Positions 1-8,393 are shown, counted from the first letter of the stretch. The stretch: DNA of 13,216 nucleotides from Lachnospiraceae bacterium (GCA_024691145.1 JAILNW010000118.1:1-13216); one strand, 5' to 3'. Translations and numbers: made by a program. Notes: a model not told the origin generated them from the sequence alone.

Positions 1-1005
1 GATATAATATCTATTGTGTTTGACAAAAGCAGTAAAGAGTTTAGTTTTTATTATGATGATAAGAATGATATAACTGTTTTAATAAAGAGATTAGAGCTAG
101 AGAGCTATATTGAAGATATTGAATGTAAATTTAATATTTCCATGAAAGTAAATAAACTAGGAAAGTTAATAAAATATTATAATAATTCAGATAATAAAAA
201 AATTGCCAAGTTGTGTGATTCTTTAAAGATTGAACAGGAACTTATAGGTAAGTGCATAGAATCAACAGTTGATAATAGTGATTGTGTTAATTTAGAATGT
301 AAAGAAAGTTCCTGCATAGGAAAAACAGAATCAAATGTTATTTATAAGGGTGGAAATGGATTGTATTTAGTAAAATCACAAAAGGACAATAATTTTGTTA
401 CAATAGTACATGATAACGTGGCAGAGATTTTAAAACAAATGTTAGATAGCAGGAATGCTTTATCTAATAAGCCTATAATTAGTGAGAGTACAAAGAAAGA
501 TACACCAATATACATTTTTTTAGCGCTGATTTTTATTTCCATGATAGTAATGCTTGTTGGTATCTATACACCTTTAAAACCTGGAAAAACGGGAGTAATA
601 TTAACTTTGATGAAAACTGGAGGGGGAGCGGTATTCTTTGCATTAATTGTGATTTTTATTTTATTTTCTAATAGAAAACCTGATGCCAAGACAAAAAAGG
701 ACCTCGTATTTGTGTGTGGCATATCATTTTTAGCTATAATACTACTTATATATCTTAGTTATAATGGGATTAAGGCATTAGGGGGAGATACAAAAGAAAT
801 AACTTCAAATAATTATTCTGTAGAGCGAAGTATGGTTTTTCTTTCAAGAGACAGATTATTGCTTAAAGTTAATTCAGGTAATGAAACAATTAGTATTGAA
901 GTAACTAAGTCCATGTATAAAGAATTAAGGAATTCGAATAAACCTATAAAGGTTACATATTATCCATATATAAATATTGTAAATGACATACAATATTTAG
1001 AGTAG
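1..1005 (+). CDS. Unrecognised three-helix membrane protein, 5' end cut by the window
   Basis: The reading frame is open from base 1, so the GTG at 16 is probably an internal Val codon and the gene starts upstream of the window. The visible 334 codons fall into three parts. The first, about 165 residues, is soluble and Lys/Asn-rich, with a run of four Cys between bases 250 and 320 (Cys at the motifs GKC, SDC, LEC and SSC). Next come three hydrophobic segments at about bases 505-570, 620-670 and 700-765; the loop after the second is strongly basic. The last part is a short beta-like tail of about 65 residues ending in NDIQYLE. I recognise no family. It is more AT-rich than the pth-mfd genes and is separated from them by a terminator and a promoter, so it is not part of their operon. 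The Cys cluster could bind metal or form disulfides, but that is only a guess. Confidence 0.75.
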   Translation, partial: DIISIVFDKSSKEFSFYYDDKNDITVLIKRLELESYIEDIECKFNISMKVNKLGKLIKYYNNSDNKKIAKLCDSLKIEQELIGKCIESTVDNSDCVNLECKESSCIGKTESNVIYKGGNGLYLVKSQKDNNFVTIVHDNVAEILKQMLDSRNALSNKPIISESTKKDTPIYIFLALIFISMIVMLVGIYTPLKPGKTGVILTLMKTGGGAVFFALIVIFILFSNRKPDAKTKKDLVFVCGISFLAIILLIYLSYNGIKALGGDTKEITSNNYSVERSMVFLSRDRLLLKVNSGNETISIEVTKSMYKELRNSNKPIKVTYYPYINIVNDIQYLE

Positions 1006-1011
1006 CACAAT

Positions 1012-1041
1012 AAACCTCGCAAAATACTGCGAGGTTTTTCT
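1012..1041 (+). terminator. Intrinsic terminator after the membrane protein gene
   Basis: A perfect 10-bp stem pairs AAACCTCGCA (1012-1021) with TGCGAGGTTT (1028-1037) around a 6-nt loop, and a run of five T (1035-1039) follows. It begins 7 nt after the stop codon at 1005. It separates the first gene from pth. Confidence 0.92.
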
Positions 1042-1043
1042 AG

Positions 1044-1072
1044 TTGACTATTCTTTAAAAATAGCATATCAT
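1044..1072 (+). promoter_or_regulatory. Sigma-A-type promoter for the pth-mfd cluster
   Basis: TTGACT (1044-1049) and TATCAT (1067-1072) are separated by exactly 17 bp. Each hexamer has one mismatch to the TTGACA/TATAAT consensus. It lies directly behind the terminator and about 20 nt before the ribosome binding site of pth, so the leader would be short. Confidence 0.8.
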
Positions 1073-1102
1073 TTTAAGGAAAGGATAAATGGAGGTTAAG
1101 TT

Positions 1103-1660
1103 ATGTATATTATAGTAGGACTTGGCAATCCTGGAGATAAGTATGTGGCAACACGTCACAACATTGGTTTTGATACAATAACAGGAATTGCTGATAAATA
1201 TAAGATAAATATTAATATTGCTGAGCATAAGGCTCTTTGTGGAAAGGGATTTATAGAGGGACAGAAGGTGCTTCTTGCTAAGCCACTCACATATATGAAT
1301 TTAAGTGGAGAAAGTATAGTACAGCTTGTGAATTATTATAAGATTGAGCCACATGAACTTATAGTTATATATGATGATATAAGTTTAGAACCAGGCAAGA
1401 TAAGAATCAGAAAAAAAGGAAGTGCCGGAGGACATAATGGAATAAAAAGCATTATATCATGCCTTGGAACACAGGAATTTACCCGCATAAAAGTGGGAGT
1501 AGGTGAGAAACCAAAAGAATGGGACCTTGCAGATTATGTTCTTAGCAGATTTCCAAAGGAAACAGAGCCATTAATAAGAGATGCAATTAGTGAAGCAACA
1601 GAGGCAGTAAGTGATATTATTCTTCACGATGTAGAGTATGCCATGAACAGACACAATTAA
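1103..1660 (+). CDS. pth: Peptidyl-tRNA hydrolase
   Basis: This cytosolic enzyme cleaves the ester bond of peptidyl-tRNAs that drop off ribosomes and so recycles tRNA. At 185 residues it has the usual bacterial Pth length. The N-terminal signature GLGNPG (residues 6-11) supplies Asn9, and TRHNIGF carries the catalytic His19. YMNLSG (64-69) contributes the conserved Met65/Asn66. YDDISLEPG supplies the conserved Asp91, and GGHNGIKSI (109-117) supplies Asn112. All residues corresponding to E. coli N10, H20, M67, D93 and N114 are therefore present, so the enzyme should be active. The start is fixed by GGAGG at 1091-1095, 7 nt upstream of the ATG. It is the first gene behind the promoter at 1044 and is followed after 33 nt by mfd, a gene order common in Firmicutes. 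Confidence 0.97.
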   Translation: MYIIVGLGNPGDKYVATRHNIGFDTITGIADKYKININIAEHKALCGKGFIEGQKVLLAKPLTYMNLSGESIVQLVNYYKIEPHELIVIYDDISLEPGKIRIRKKGSAGGHNGIKSIISCLGTQEFTRIKVGVGEKPKEWDLADYVLSRFPKETEPLIRDAISEATEAVSDIILHDVEYAMNRHN

Positions 1661-1693
1661 TCAATAAAGGATTTTCTGAAGGGAGGATTGAAC

Positions 1694-4600
1694 GTGGATT
1701 TACTAAAACAGCCAATGCAGGAGCTAGAAGATTATGTAGCAATATGCGATGCACTAAAGAAAAAGAAGACACCGGTACAGGTAACAGGCTGTGTCGAATG
1801 TCAGATTGCACAGCTTGCAGGCACATTAAGTGATAATTACAATAATACTGTTATTATTGTATCTGATGAGATAAAAGCAAGAGAATTGTATGAGGATTAT
1901 AAACTTTATAATCGTAATGTGTATATATATCCTGCAAAAGACTTTATATTTTACAGTGCAGATGTACACTCTAATGCTATTATATCAGAGATAATAGCTG
2001 TACTTAAAAGAATAATTGAAGGAAAGAAAAGTATCATAATAACTACATTGGCAGCAGGCATGGACCATGTACTTCCTTTATCATACATAGAAGAAAAAGT
2101 AATAGAGATTTCTGTTGGAAAAGAACTGGATGTTACAGCATTTAATAAAAATATGGTAAGTCTTGGATATCAGAGAAGAGCCCAGGTAGAAACAAAGGGA
2201 GAGTATGCAATAAGAGGAGGAATTATAGATATTTTTCCGCTTACAGAGGAAACACCATACAGAATAGAACTTTGGGATGATGAGATTGATACAATACGAA
2301 GCTTTGATATAGATAGTCAGCGTTCAGTTGAAAATGTTGATAGTATAATGATTTATCCAGCAATGGAAATAATATTAGAAAAAGACGTCTTAGATAATGG
2401 ATTGTTAAAAATAAAAAAAGAAAAAGAAGAATATGTAGGCAAATTAAGGGCTGAAAGGAAGAATGAAGAAGCCCACAGAATCGATACAATAATAAATGAA
2501 TTTATAGAAAATGTAGGGGAATTCGGTTCAGAGATTTCCATAGAAAGTTATGTTAAGTTCTTCTATAAAGATACTGTTTCATTTTTTGATTACTTTAATA
2601 ATGACAGTACATTATTTATTATAAATGAAATAGCAAGAATAGAGGAAAGTTCCAATGCCATAGAGTATGAGTTTTCTGAAGGTATGGCAGGAAGACTTGA
2701 AAAGGGATATATTCTTCCAACACAGGCAGAGGCTGTATACAGATATAAAGATGTAATGCATAAGTGCGTTAAGAATAATACTATATTTACAAGTTTGCTG
2801 GATTATAAGATTAATTATGTGGCACCAAAGACAAAGATAGATTTAACTGTAAAGGGTGTAAGCCCATATAATAATAACTTCGAACTTCTTGTAAAGGACT
2901 TAAAGACCTGGAAAGATATGAATTACAGGGTTGTGCTTGTAACAAGCTCTGTTAGCAGGGCCAAAAGACTGGTGGAGGATTTTACCGAAGAAGGACTTAA
3001 TGCATATTATAAAGAAGACAGGGATTGTACTGTAAATGAAAGAGAAATTGTAATAATAACAGGAAATCTAAGAAAAGGCTTTATTTATCCATTTATAAAG
3101 TTTGCCATAGTATCTGATGTAGATATATTTGGAGCAACTAAGAAAAAAAGAAAGAAAAAGGCCTATTCTGGTACTAAAATTCAAAACTTTACAGATATTA
3201 ATGTTGGAGATTATGTTGTACATGAGAACCATGGTGTTGGGGTGTACAGAGGACTTGAAAAGATAGAAGTAGAGGGTGTTATTAAGGATTATATTAAGAT
3301 TGAATATGCTAATAATGGAAACCTGTATGTACTTGCTACAGGTCTTGATGTGATACAAAAATATGCAGGTGCAGATGCCAAGAAACCTAAGATTAATAAG
3401 TTAGGTTCTGTGGAGTGGAAGAAAACTAAAAGCAGGGTAAGAGAAGCTGTACTTGATATAGCAAAGGAACTTGTGGAACTTTATGCCATAAGACAGTCTA
3501 AAAAAGGTTTTGAATTTAGCAAAGATAATGTATGGCAGCAGGAGTTTGAAGAGATGTTTCCATATGAAGAAACTCATGATCAGCTTGAAGCCATAAATGA
3601 TACAAAGAAGGACATGGAAAGTGCAAGAATCATGGATCGACTTATTTGTGGCGATGTTGGATATGGAAAAACAGAGATTGCAATACGAGCAGCATTTAAG
3701 GCAGTACTTGATGGGAAGCAGGTTGCATTTTTGGTGCCTACTACTATACTTGCACAACAGCATTATAATACATTTTCACAGAGAATGAGGAATTTCCCTG
3801 TGACTGTTGATATGCTTTCAAGATTCAGAACACCAAAGCAGCAAAAGGAAGCAATAGAAAGATTAAAAAATGGAAATCTGGATATAATAATAGGAACCCA
3901 CAGATTATTGTCTAAAGATATACAATTTAAAAATCTGGGGCTTCTTATAATAGATGAGGAGCAGAGGTTTGGCGTTACCCATAAGGAGAAAATAAAGCAG
4001 ATAAAGAACGATGTTGATGTTCTTACTTTATCCGCTACTCCTATTCCAAGAACCCTTCATATGAGTCTTGTTGGAATAAGGGATATGAGTGTTCTTGAAG
4101 AACCTCCTGTTGACAGACTTCCAATACAGACTTATGTTCTGGAATATAATGAAGAAATGATAAGAGAAGCCATTAACAGAGAACTTGCAAGGCAGGGACA
4201 GGTATATTATGTATACAATCGGGTTAATAATATAGTTGAAGTTGCAAATACCATAAAAAGGCTAGTACCTGACGCTGAAGTTGCATTTGCTCATGGACAA
4301 ATGAGTGAGAGAGAACTTGAAAATGTTATGTACAGCTTTATAAATGGTGAAATTGATGTTCTTGTTTCAACAACTATCGTAGAAACAGGACTTGATATAT
4401 CAAATGTTAATACTATGATAATAGAGGATGCTGATAAATTTGGATTATCCCAGCTTTACCAGTTGAGGGGACGTGTTGGACGTTCAAACCGTACTTCTTA
4501 TGCATTTTTAATGTATAAGAGAAATAAGATACTGCGTGAAGAAGCACAGAAGCGTCTTAGTGCAATTAAAGAGTTTACAGAGCTTGGTGCTGGATTTAAG

Positions 4601-5227
4601 ATAGCCATGAAGGACCTTGAAATAAGAGGCGCAGGAAATCTTTTAGGAGCAAAGCAGCATGGACATATGGAGGCTGTTGGATATGATATGTATTGTAAGA
4701 TGCTTAATGAAGCTGTAATGGAATTAAAAGGTGAAGTTTTAGAAAAGGATAAGTATGAAACAGCCATTGAGCTTGATATAGATGCATATATTCCACCAAC
4801 ATATATAAGAAATGAAAATCAGAAACTTGATATGTACAAGCGAATTGCACAGATTAGCAACGAAGATGAGCAGCTGGATATATTAGATGAGATGATTGAC
4901 AGATTTGGCGATATACCGGCATCGGTTAAGAATCTTTTAAATGTGGCAGCAATAAGGATGAAAGCACATGCATTATTTATAACATCAATTGTATACAAAA
5001 ATGATAAAATAACATTTACATTATATGAAAAGGCTGATATAAAGGCTAATAATATTACACCATTTGTAAAGTCCTTTGGAGTAAAGATGAAATTTATGCC
5101 GGATAAAAAGCCAGCCTTTGTTTATACACTAAAGAGAAATGGAACACTTCCGATAAAAGCTGACGTTGTATTTGAAGAAATAAATAAAGTATTGAATAAA
5201 TTGGAAGAATTGGTTATAATTGTATGA
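1694..5227 (+). CDS. mfd: Transcription-repair coupling factor (Mfd)
   Basis: Mfd is an ATP-driven DNA translocase that pushes RNA polymerase off lesions and recruits UvrA. The product has 1177 residues, a normal length. Domains in order: a UvrB-homologous N-terminal part (about 1-330) with the conserved stretch GEYAIRGGIIDIFP near residue 170; a basic linker with the KKKRKKK run; the RNA polymerase-interaction domain (about 495-575, NVGDYVVHENHGVGVYRG); a superfamily 2 helicase core with Walker A GDVGYGKT (653-660), the DEEQRFG box (from 754), TLSATPIPRT and RGRVGRS; and a C-terminal TRCF domain (about 1010-1110, AYIPPTYIRNENQKLDMYKRI). No key motif is missing. I chose GTG at 1694 because GGGAGG at 1681-1686 lies 7 nt upstream. 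The in-frame TTG at 1688 would leave only 1 nt and would make the protein 1179 residues. It is very likely co-transcribed with pth. Confidence 0.97.
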   Translation: MDLLKQPMQELEDYVAICDALKKKKTPVQVTGCVECQIAQLAGTLSDNYNNTVIIVSDEIKARELYEDYKLYNRNVYIYPAKDFIFYSADVHSNAIISEIIAVLKRIIEGKKSIIITTLAAGMDHVLPLSYIEEKVIEISVGKELDVTAFNKNMVSLGYQRRAQVETKGEYAIRGGIIDIFPLTEETPYRIELWDDEIDTIRSFDIDSQRSVENVDSIMIYPAMEIILEKDVLDNGLLKIKKEKEEYVGKLRAERKNEEAHRIDTIINEFIENVGEFGSEISIESYVKFFYKDTVSFFDYFNNDSTLFIINEIARIEESSNAIEYEFSEGMAGRLEKGYILPTQAEAVYRYKDVMHKCVKNNTIFTSLLDYKINYVAPKTKIDLTVKGVSPYNNNFELLVKDLKTWKDMNYRVVLVTSSVSRAKRLVEDFTEEGLNAYYKEDRDCTVNEREIVIITGNLRKGFIYPFIKFAIVSDVDIFGATKKKRKKKAYSGTKIQNFTDINVGDYVVHENHGVGVYRGLEKIEVEGVIKDYIKIEYANNGNLYVLATGLDVIQKYAGADAKKPKINKLGSVEWKKTKSRVREAVLDIAKELVELYAIRQSKKGFEFSKDNVWQQEFEEMFPYEETHDQLEAINDTKKDMESARIMDRLICGDVGYGKTEIAIRAAFKAVLDGKQVAFLVPTTILAQQHYNTFSQRMRNFPVTVDMLSRFRTPKQQKEAIERLKNGNLDIIIGTHRLLSKDIQFKNLGLLIIDEEQRFGVTHKEKIKQIKNDVDVLTLSATPIPRTLHMSLVGIRDMSVLEEPPVDRLPIQTYVLEYNEEMIREAINRELARQGQVYYVYNRVNNIVEVANTIKRLVPDAEVAFAHGQMSERELENVMYSFINGEIDVLVSTTIVETGLDISNVNTMIIEDADKFGLSQLYQLRGRVGRSNRTSYAFLMYKRNKILREEAQKRLSAIKEFTELGAGFKIAMKDLEIRGAGNLLGAKQHGHMEAVGYDMYCKMLNEAVMELKGEVLEKDKYETAIELDIDAYIPPTYIRNENQKLDMYKRIAQISNEDEQLDILDEMIDRFGDIPASVKNLLNVAAIRMKAHALFITSIVYKNDKITFTLYEKADIKANNITPFVKSFGVKMKFMPDKKPAFVYTLKRNGTLPIKADVVFEEINKVLNKLEELVIIV

Positions 5228-5265
5228 TGTGAGGGAGAACAGTTTTTTATGGAGGATATTGCGGG

Positions 5266-5979
5266 ATGAAGACAAATAGCAGATACTTTATGGTATTTAT
5301 GGCAGCATTGGTGCTTATTTGTTCTGGATGCACAAAAAAGTATGAGACACAGATAAGCAGTGTAACAAAGTCAAAGATTGTTCATAATAAGATTAATATT
5401 GAAGATTATATTACAGAAGATGGCATTAGTGATGAAGCACCTCTTTTGTATGTACAGGATGAACTGATTGAGTACAAAGATATTCAGTTATACTTATTGT
5501 ATGAAAAACAGAAGTATGAGAATATTTTTGGCAAAGAGGTGTGGAACATAAAATTTTCTGACGATAAAACATTTGAGGATTTTGTTAAGGAAGAAGCACT
5601 TAATCAGGTTGTTAAACATAAGATTGTGGCATATGGCGCTGAAATTAATAATGTTTCATTAGAACCTGGTGAGCAGATTGACATTGAAAATGAAGTTCAT
5701 AATTATATGACAAATTTTACAAAAGAGGATATTAAAAAGTATGATATAACAAGAGAAAAAGTGAGACAGATTGTATATGATAATTATCTTACCGAAAAAG
5801 TATACGATATTGTTACTATGGATGTTGATATTAATGTGGATGAAAATGAAAAAGATCCAGAGAGTGTAATTGAAAAAAGACAGGATGAAATGTTTGCAAA
5901 GGAATATACCAAGTGGTTTGATGAAGTTGATATAGTAATTGTGTCACAGATATGGAAAAAAGTAAATATTATCCAATAA
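5266..5979 (+). CDS. SurA/PrsA N-domain-like lipoprotein lacking a parvulin domain
   Basis: This is a predicted lipoprotein of 237 residues on the outer face of the membrane, probably an envelope chaperone. A signal peptide ends in CSGC with the lipidated Cys at 22; Cys at position -3 is unusual but tolerated. From about residue 58 the sequence (LYVQDELIEYKDIQLYLLY, then helices over 100-185) resembles the helical N-terminal domain of SurA/PrsA folding factors. The final helix (about 203-233, ending QIWKKV) resembles their C-terminal helix. Between them, where a parvulin peptidyl-prolyl isomerase domain of about 90 residues normally sits, there is only a short acidic linker (DVDINVDENEKDPES). 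It follows mfd after 38 nt, and GGAGG (5251-5255) lies 10 nt before the ATG, so it is probably the last gene of the pth-mfd operon. The family assignment rests on sequence pattern only. A chaperone without isomerase activity is the best guess. Confidence 0.7.
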   Translation: MKTNSRYFMVFMAALVLICSGCTKKYETQISSVTKSKIVHNKINIEDYITEDGISDEAPLLYVQDELIEYKDIQLYLLYEKQKYENIFGKEVWNIKFSDDKTFEDFVKEEALNQVVKHKIVAYGAEINNVSLEPGEQIDIENEVHNYMTNFTKEDIKKYDITREKVRQIVYDNYLTEKVYDIVTMDVDINVDENEKDPESVIEKRQDEMFAKEYTKWFDEVDIVIVSQIWKKVNIIQ

Positions 5980-5982
5980 ATA

Positions 5983-6012
5983 TTGACTATTGTTTCCATT
6001 TTGAGGTATAAT
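5983..6012 (+). promoter_or_regulatory. Sigma-A-type promoter for the GH13 lipoprotein gene
   Basis: TTGACT (5983-5988) and a perfect TATAAT (6007-6012) are spaced 18 bp apart. The -35 hexamer begins 4 nt after the preceding stop codon, and no intrinsic terminator lies between them, so some read-through from the mfd operon is expected. Transcription would begin near 6019 and give a leader of roughly 210 nt. Confidence 0.82.
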
Positions 6013-6219
6013 ATTAGTACAAGGTTAGTTTTGGGGAACAGCCTTTGGAAGAATTTTAAGTGGATCTGTAAAAACGACTAGTTTTCGGATTTTGCTAATA
6101 ATATGTGTTTTTACTAGAAAGTAGTTATTACAAGGTTTGTACTTTGGAATAACTATTTGTATTTTATAGTAGTTAGGTGCGATATCTAAAGTAAGTTTTG
6201 GGATTGAAACTTGCTGATG
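6013..6219 (+). promoter_or_regulatory. Long 5' leader with inverted repeats, function unknown
   Basis: About 210 nt lie between the TATAAT box and the ribosome binding site. Several inverted repeats are visible: GTAAAAAC (6068-6075) with GTTTTTAC (6107-6114), a TAGTTATT/AATAACTA pair around 6123-6156, and AGTAAGTTT (6190-6198) with AAACTTGCT (6207-6215, one G-T pair) just before the Shine-Dalgarno. A motif of the form ACAAGGTTnGTnnTTTGG occurs in two versions, near 6019 and 6130. I recognise no known riboswitch or T-box, and no clear terminator hairpin is present. It may be a regulatory leader or simply a long untranslated region. Confidence 0.4.
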
Positions 6220-6231
6220 AGGAGGGGCAAT

Positions 6232-8229
6232 ATGAAAAGAAAGGCATTATTATTAGCATTTTGTCTGGGGGCAATGCTTTGTGGATGTAATGAAAAAACA
6301 TATAGTGAAGAAGAATTGTTAAAAGAGAAAGCTGCATCTGCAACTGAGATTGCAACTGATTTTAGCAAGGAAGACAGTATTATATATCAGGTAAATGTAA
6401 GAAGTTTTTATGATAGCGACGGAGATGGAATAGGTGACTTTGAGGGTATTGTGGAAAAAATGGATTACATTAAATCTTTAGGTGTTAATGAGTTATGGCT
6501 GATTTCTGCCATGAAGTCTAATAGTAATGATGGATATGATGTTATCGATTACTATGATGTTGAAGAGTCTTTTGGTAACATGAATGATTTTGAGAATCTT
6601 ATTGATACCTGTCATAAAAATGGTATAAAGGTCATGATTGATTTCAGTGTGAATTTTACGGCGGACAGTAATATGTGGTTTAGTGAAGCCATAAGAGATC
6701 CGTTGAGTGAGTATGCGGAATATTATCATTTATATAGAGGCGAGCAGTCTAGAGTTATGGGAGATAATTATCATAAGATCAGTAATTCGGATGTTTATTA
6801 TTGGGGACATTATGGTGCCTCTTATCCTAATTTGAATTTTTCTTCATCTTTGCTTAGAAAAAAAATTGAGGATGTGGCAAAATTCTGGATTGAAAAGGGT
6901 GTTGATGGATTTGCAATTGATAAGTGTAAACGATTAGATAAAGATGAGAGTGTTATTCATGATTGGTTAAAAAACTTTACAAAATACGTAAATAATGTTG
7001 ATCCAGATGTTATGGTCATGGGACGTATTACATCATATAAATATGGATTGCTGTCACCATATGCTGCTTCATTAAATGCATTTGTACAGTATCCATATAA
7101 GGATGCACTTGTGGGTTCGATAAATGACAGCGTAGATGATTATATATCAGAATATAATTATGGAATGAAGTGTTATTCGGAATATATTAAGACAGATATA
7201 AAAGGACATGATAATTTTGTATTTTCGGTAAATACTTCTGATGTAATTGAGGACAGAGTAGCTTCAAGAATAACTAATGGTGTAATGGGTGAATTATATT
7301 GGGATAAGTTAAAGATGATGGCTGCTATGGTTTTAACATCTCCAGGTATACCTGTAATTTATTTTGGCGATGAGATTGGAATGAAGGAACTTGCAACCAA
7401 TAAGTATGAAGATTCCCTTACTATGCTTAGAGAACCAATGGAATGGACAAAGATAGGCATGGGTGCAGGCGTTGTAAATTATGAAACGGCCTATGGAATT
7501 GAATCTAAATATGCAAAACCTAGCGATGGAATATCAGTTGAGGAACAGGATAATGATGAGGATAGTGTGCTTAATTATTATAGAAAATTTGTGAAATTAA
7601 GAAAAGAAAATCCTACTTTTGCAGACGGTGCTTATGAGACAATTGGAATAAAGGATAAGACAATTGCGTATACTGTTAAGGGGGCGGTTGATGGAAGTGC
7701 ATTGCTGGTTCTTCATAATGTCTCCAATGAGGATATGATGTTTAGATTACAGGTTGATGCAACTAATTTGCTTGATAATGTAATTTATGAGAAAGGCACG
7801 GAATTGGTTCTTGGAGGTTATAAGAGTGTAATATTTAAATATTTTGGAGATAGTGTTCCTTTGGATGAAAATAAGTTTGTTAAATTCTATGAAAAAGGAA
7901 GAAAAGTAAAGATAACTGTCAAGCCACCTGCAAGAACATTTGAGACGGATAACTTATTTGTAGCGGGAACATTTAGTGGATGGGAACCTAATGATGAAAA
8001 ATACAAAATGACAAGAAATTCAGATGGTACATACAGCATTGAGATTCCAATGGATGATATATCTAGTTTTGAATATAAGATAACAAGAGGATCATGGGAT
8101 TTTAGAGAACAGCTGGCAAATGGTTCTGATAACATTAGCGGAAGCAACGTAACATACAACAGGTCATATTCATATTCGCCAGATAATAATGATATTACTA
8201 TAGTAGTGGAAAAATGGAGTGACAGATAA
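6232..8229 (+). CDS. GH13 alpha-amylase-like lipoprotein with C-terminal starch-binding-type domain, probably catalytically inactive
   Basis: This surface lipoprotein has 665 residues. The start is ATG 6232 because AGGAGG (6220-6225) lies 6 nt upstream; the in-frame TTG at 6211 lies before that site. The lipobox LCGC puts the lipidated Cys at 19. Residues 50-385 follow the GH13 barrel: IIYQVNVRSFYDSDGDGIGD (50-69), GYDVIDYYDVEESFG (101-115) and GIPVIYFGDEIGM (372-384). The catalytic regions are eroded. Region I is DFSVNF (137-142), with Phe where His is expected. Region V is YPNLN instead of xPDLN. Region II is GFAID (226-230), with nucleophile Asp230 kept but the invariant Arg changed to Ala228. 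Region III is MGRIT, with the acid/base Glu replaced by Arg265. Region IV is VNTSD instead of NHD. Residues about 540-661 form a CBM20/CBM48-like domain (VAGTFSGWEPND, FEYKITRGSWD). A role in binding glucan or protein is more likely than hydrolysis. It has its own promoter and terminator. Confidence 0.88.
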   Translation: MKRKALLLAFCLGAMLCGCNEKTYSEEELLKEKAASATEIATDFSKEDSIIYQVNVRSFYDSDGDGIGDFEGIVEKMDYIKSLGVNELWLISAMKSNSNDGYDVIDYYDVEESFGNMNDFENLIDTCHKNGIKVMIDFSVNFTADSNMWFSEAIRDPLSEYAEYYHLYRGEQSRVMGDNYHKISNSDVYYWGHYGASYPNLNFSSSLLRKKIEDVAKFWIEKGVDGFAIDKCKRLDKDESVIHDWLKNFTKYVNNVDPDVMVMGRITSYKYGLLSPYAASLNAFVQYPYKDALVGSINDSVDDYISEYNYGMKCYSEYIKTDIKGHDNFVFSVNTSDVIEDRVASRITNGVMGELYWDKLKMMAAMVLTSPGIPVIYFGDEIGMKELATNKYEDSLTMLREPMEWTKIGMGAGVVNYETAYGIESKYAKPSDGISVEEQDNDEDSVLNYYRKFVKLRKENPTFADGAYETIGIKDKTIAYTVKGAVDGSALLVLHNVSNEDMMFRLQVDATNLLDNVIYEKGTELVLGGYKSVIFKYFGDSVPLDENKFVKFYEKGRKVKITVKPPARTFETDNLFVAGTFSGWEPNDEKYKMTRNSDGTYSIEIPMDDISSFEYKITRGSWDFREQLANGSDNISGSNVTYNRSYSYSPDNNDITIVVEKWSDR

Positions 8230-8241
8230 ATCAGCAGAATT

Positions 8242-8275
8242 AAGGACATTGTGTTTTAAACATGATGTCCTTTTT
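8242..8275 (+). terminator. Intrinsic terminator after the GH13 lipoprotein gene
   Basis: AAGGACAT (8242-8249) pairs with ATGTCCTT (8265-8272), and the T-run spans 8271-8275. The 15-nt loop can itself form a small TGTT/AACA hairpin. It begins 12 nt after the stop codon. Confidence 0.85.
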
Positions 8276-8318
8276 GATGGCTGTTAATTAACAAAAAAAT
8301 AATGTAATAAAAGTACGA

Positions 8319-8340
8319 AAATGTAACCGAAATGTAACCG
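8319..8340 (+). repeat. Perfect tandem duplication of an 11-mer
   Basis: AAATGTAACCG occurs twice head to tail (8319-8329 and 8330-8340). An 11-bp spacing puts both copies on the same face of the helix, the pattern bound by many OmpR-family response regulators. It lies more than 400 bp upstream of the promoter at 8750, so a regulatory role is uncertain. Confidence 0.5.
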
Positions 8341-8393
8341 TTTTTGAAATTCTAGCGAAAATTTACTAAAAAAATGAATAACTTTCCACAAAT

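Noticed and set aside
6013..6219. Known riboswitch or T-box leader
   Set aside because: No conserved core of a riboswitch class or T-box sequence was recognised, and no terminator/antiterminator pair is evident.
6232..8229. Active alpha-amylase or oligo-1,6-glucosidase
   Set aside because: The overall fold matches, but the acid/base Glu, the invariant Arg of region II and the active-site His residues are not where they should be.
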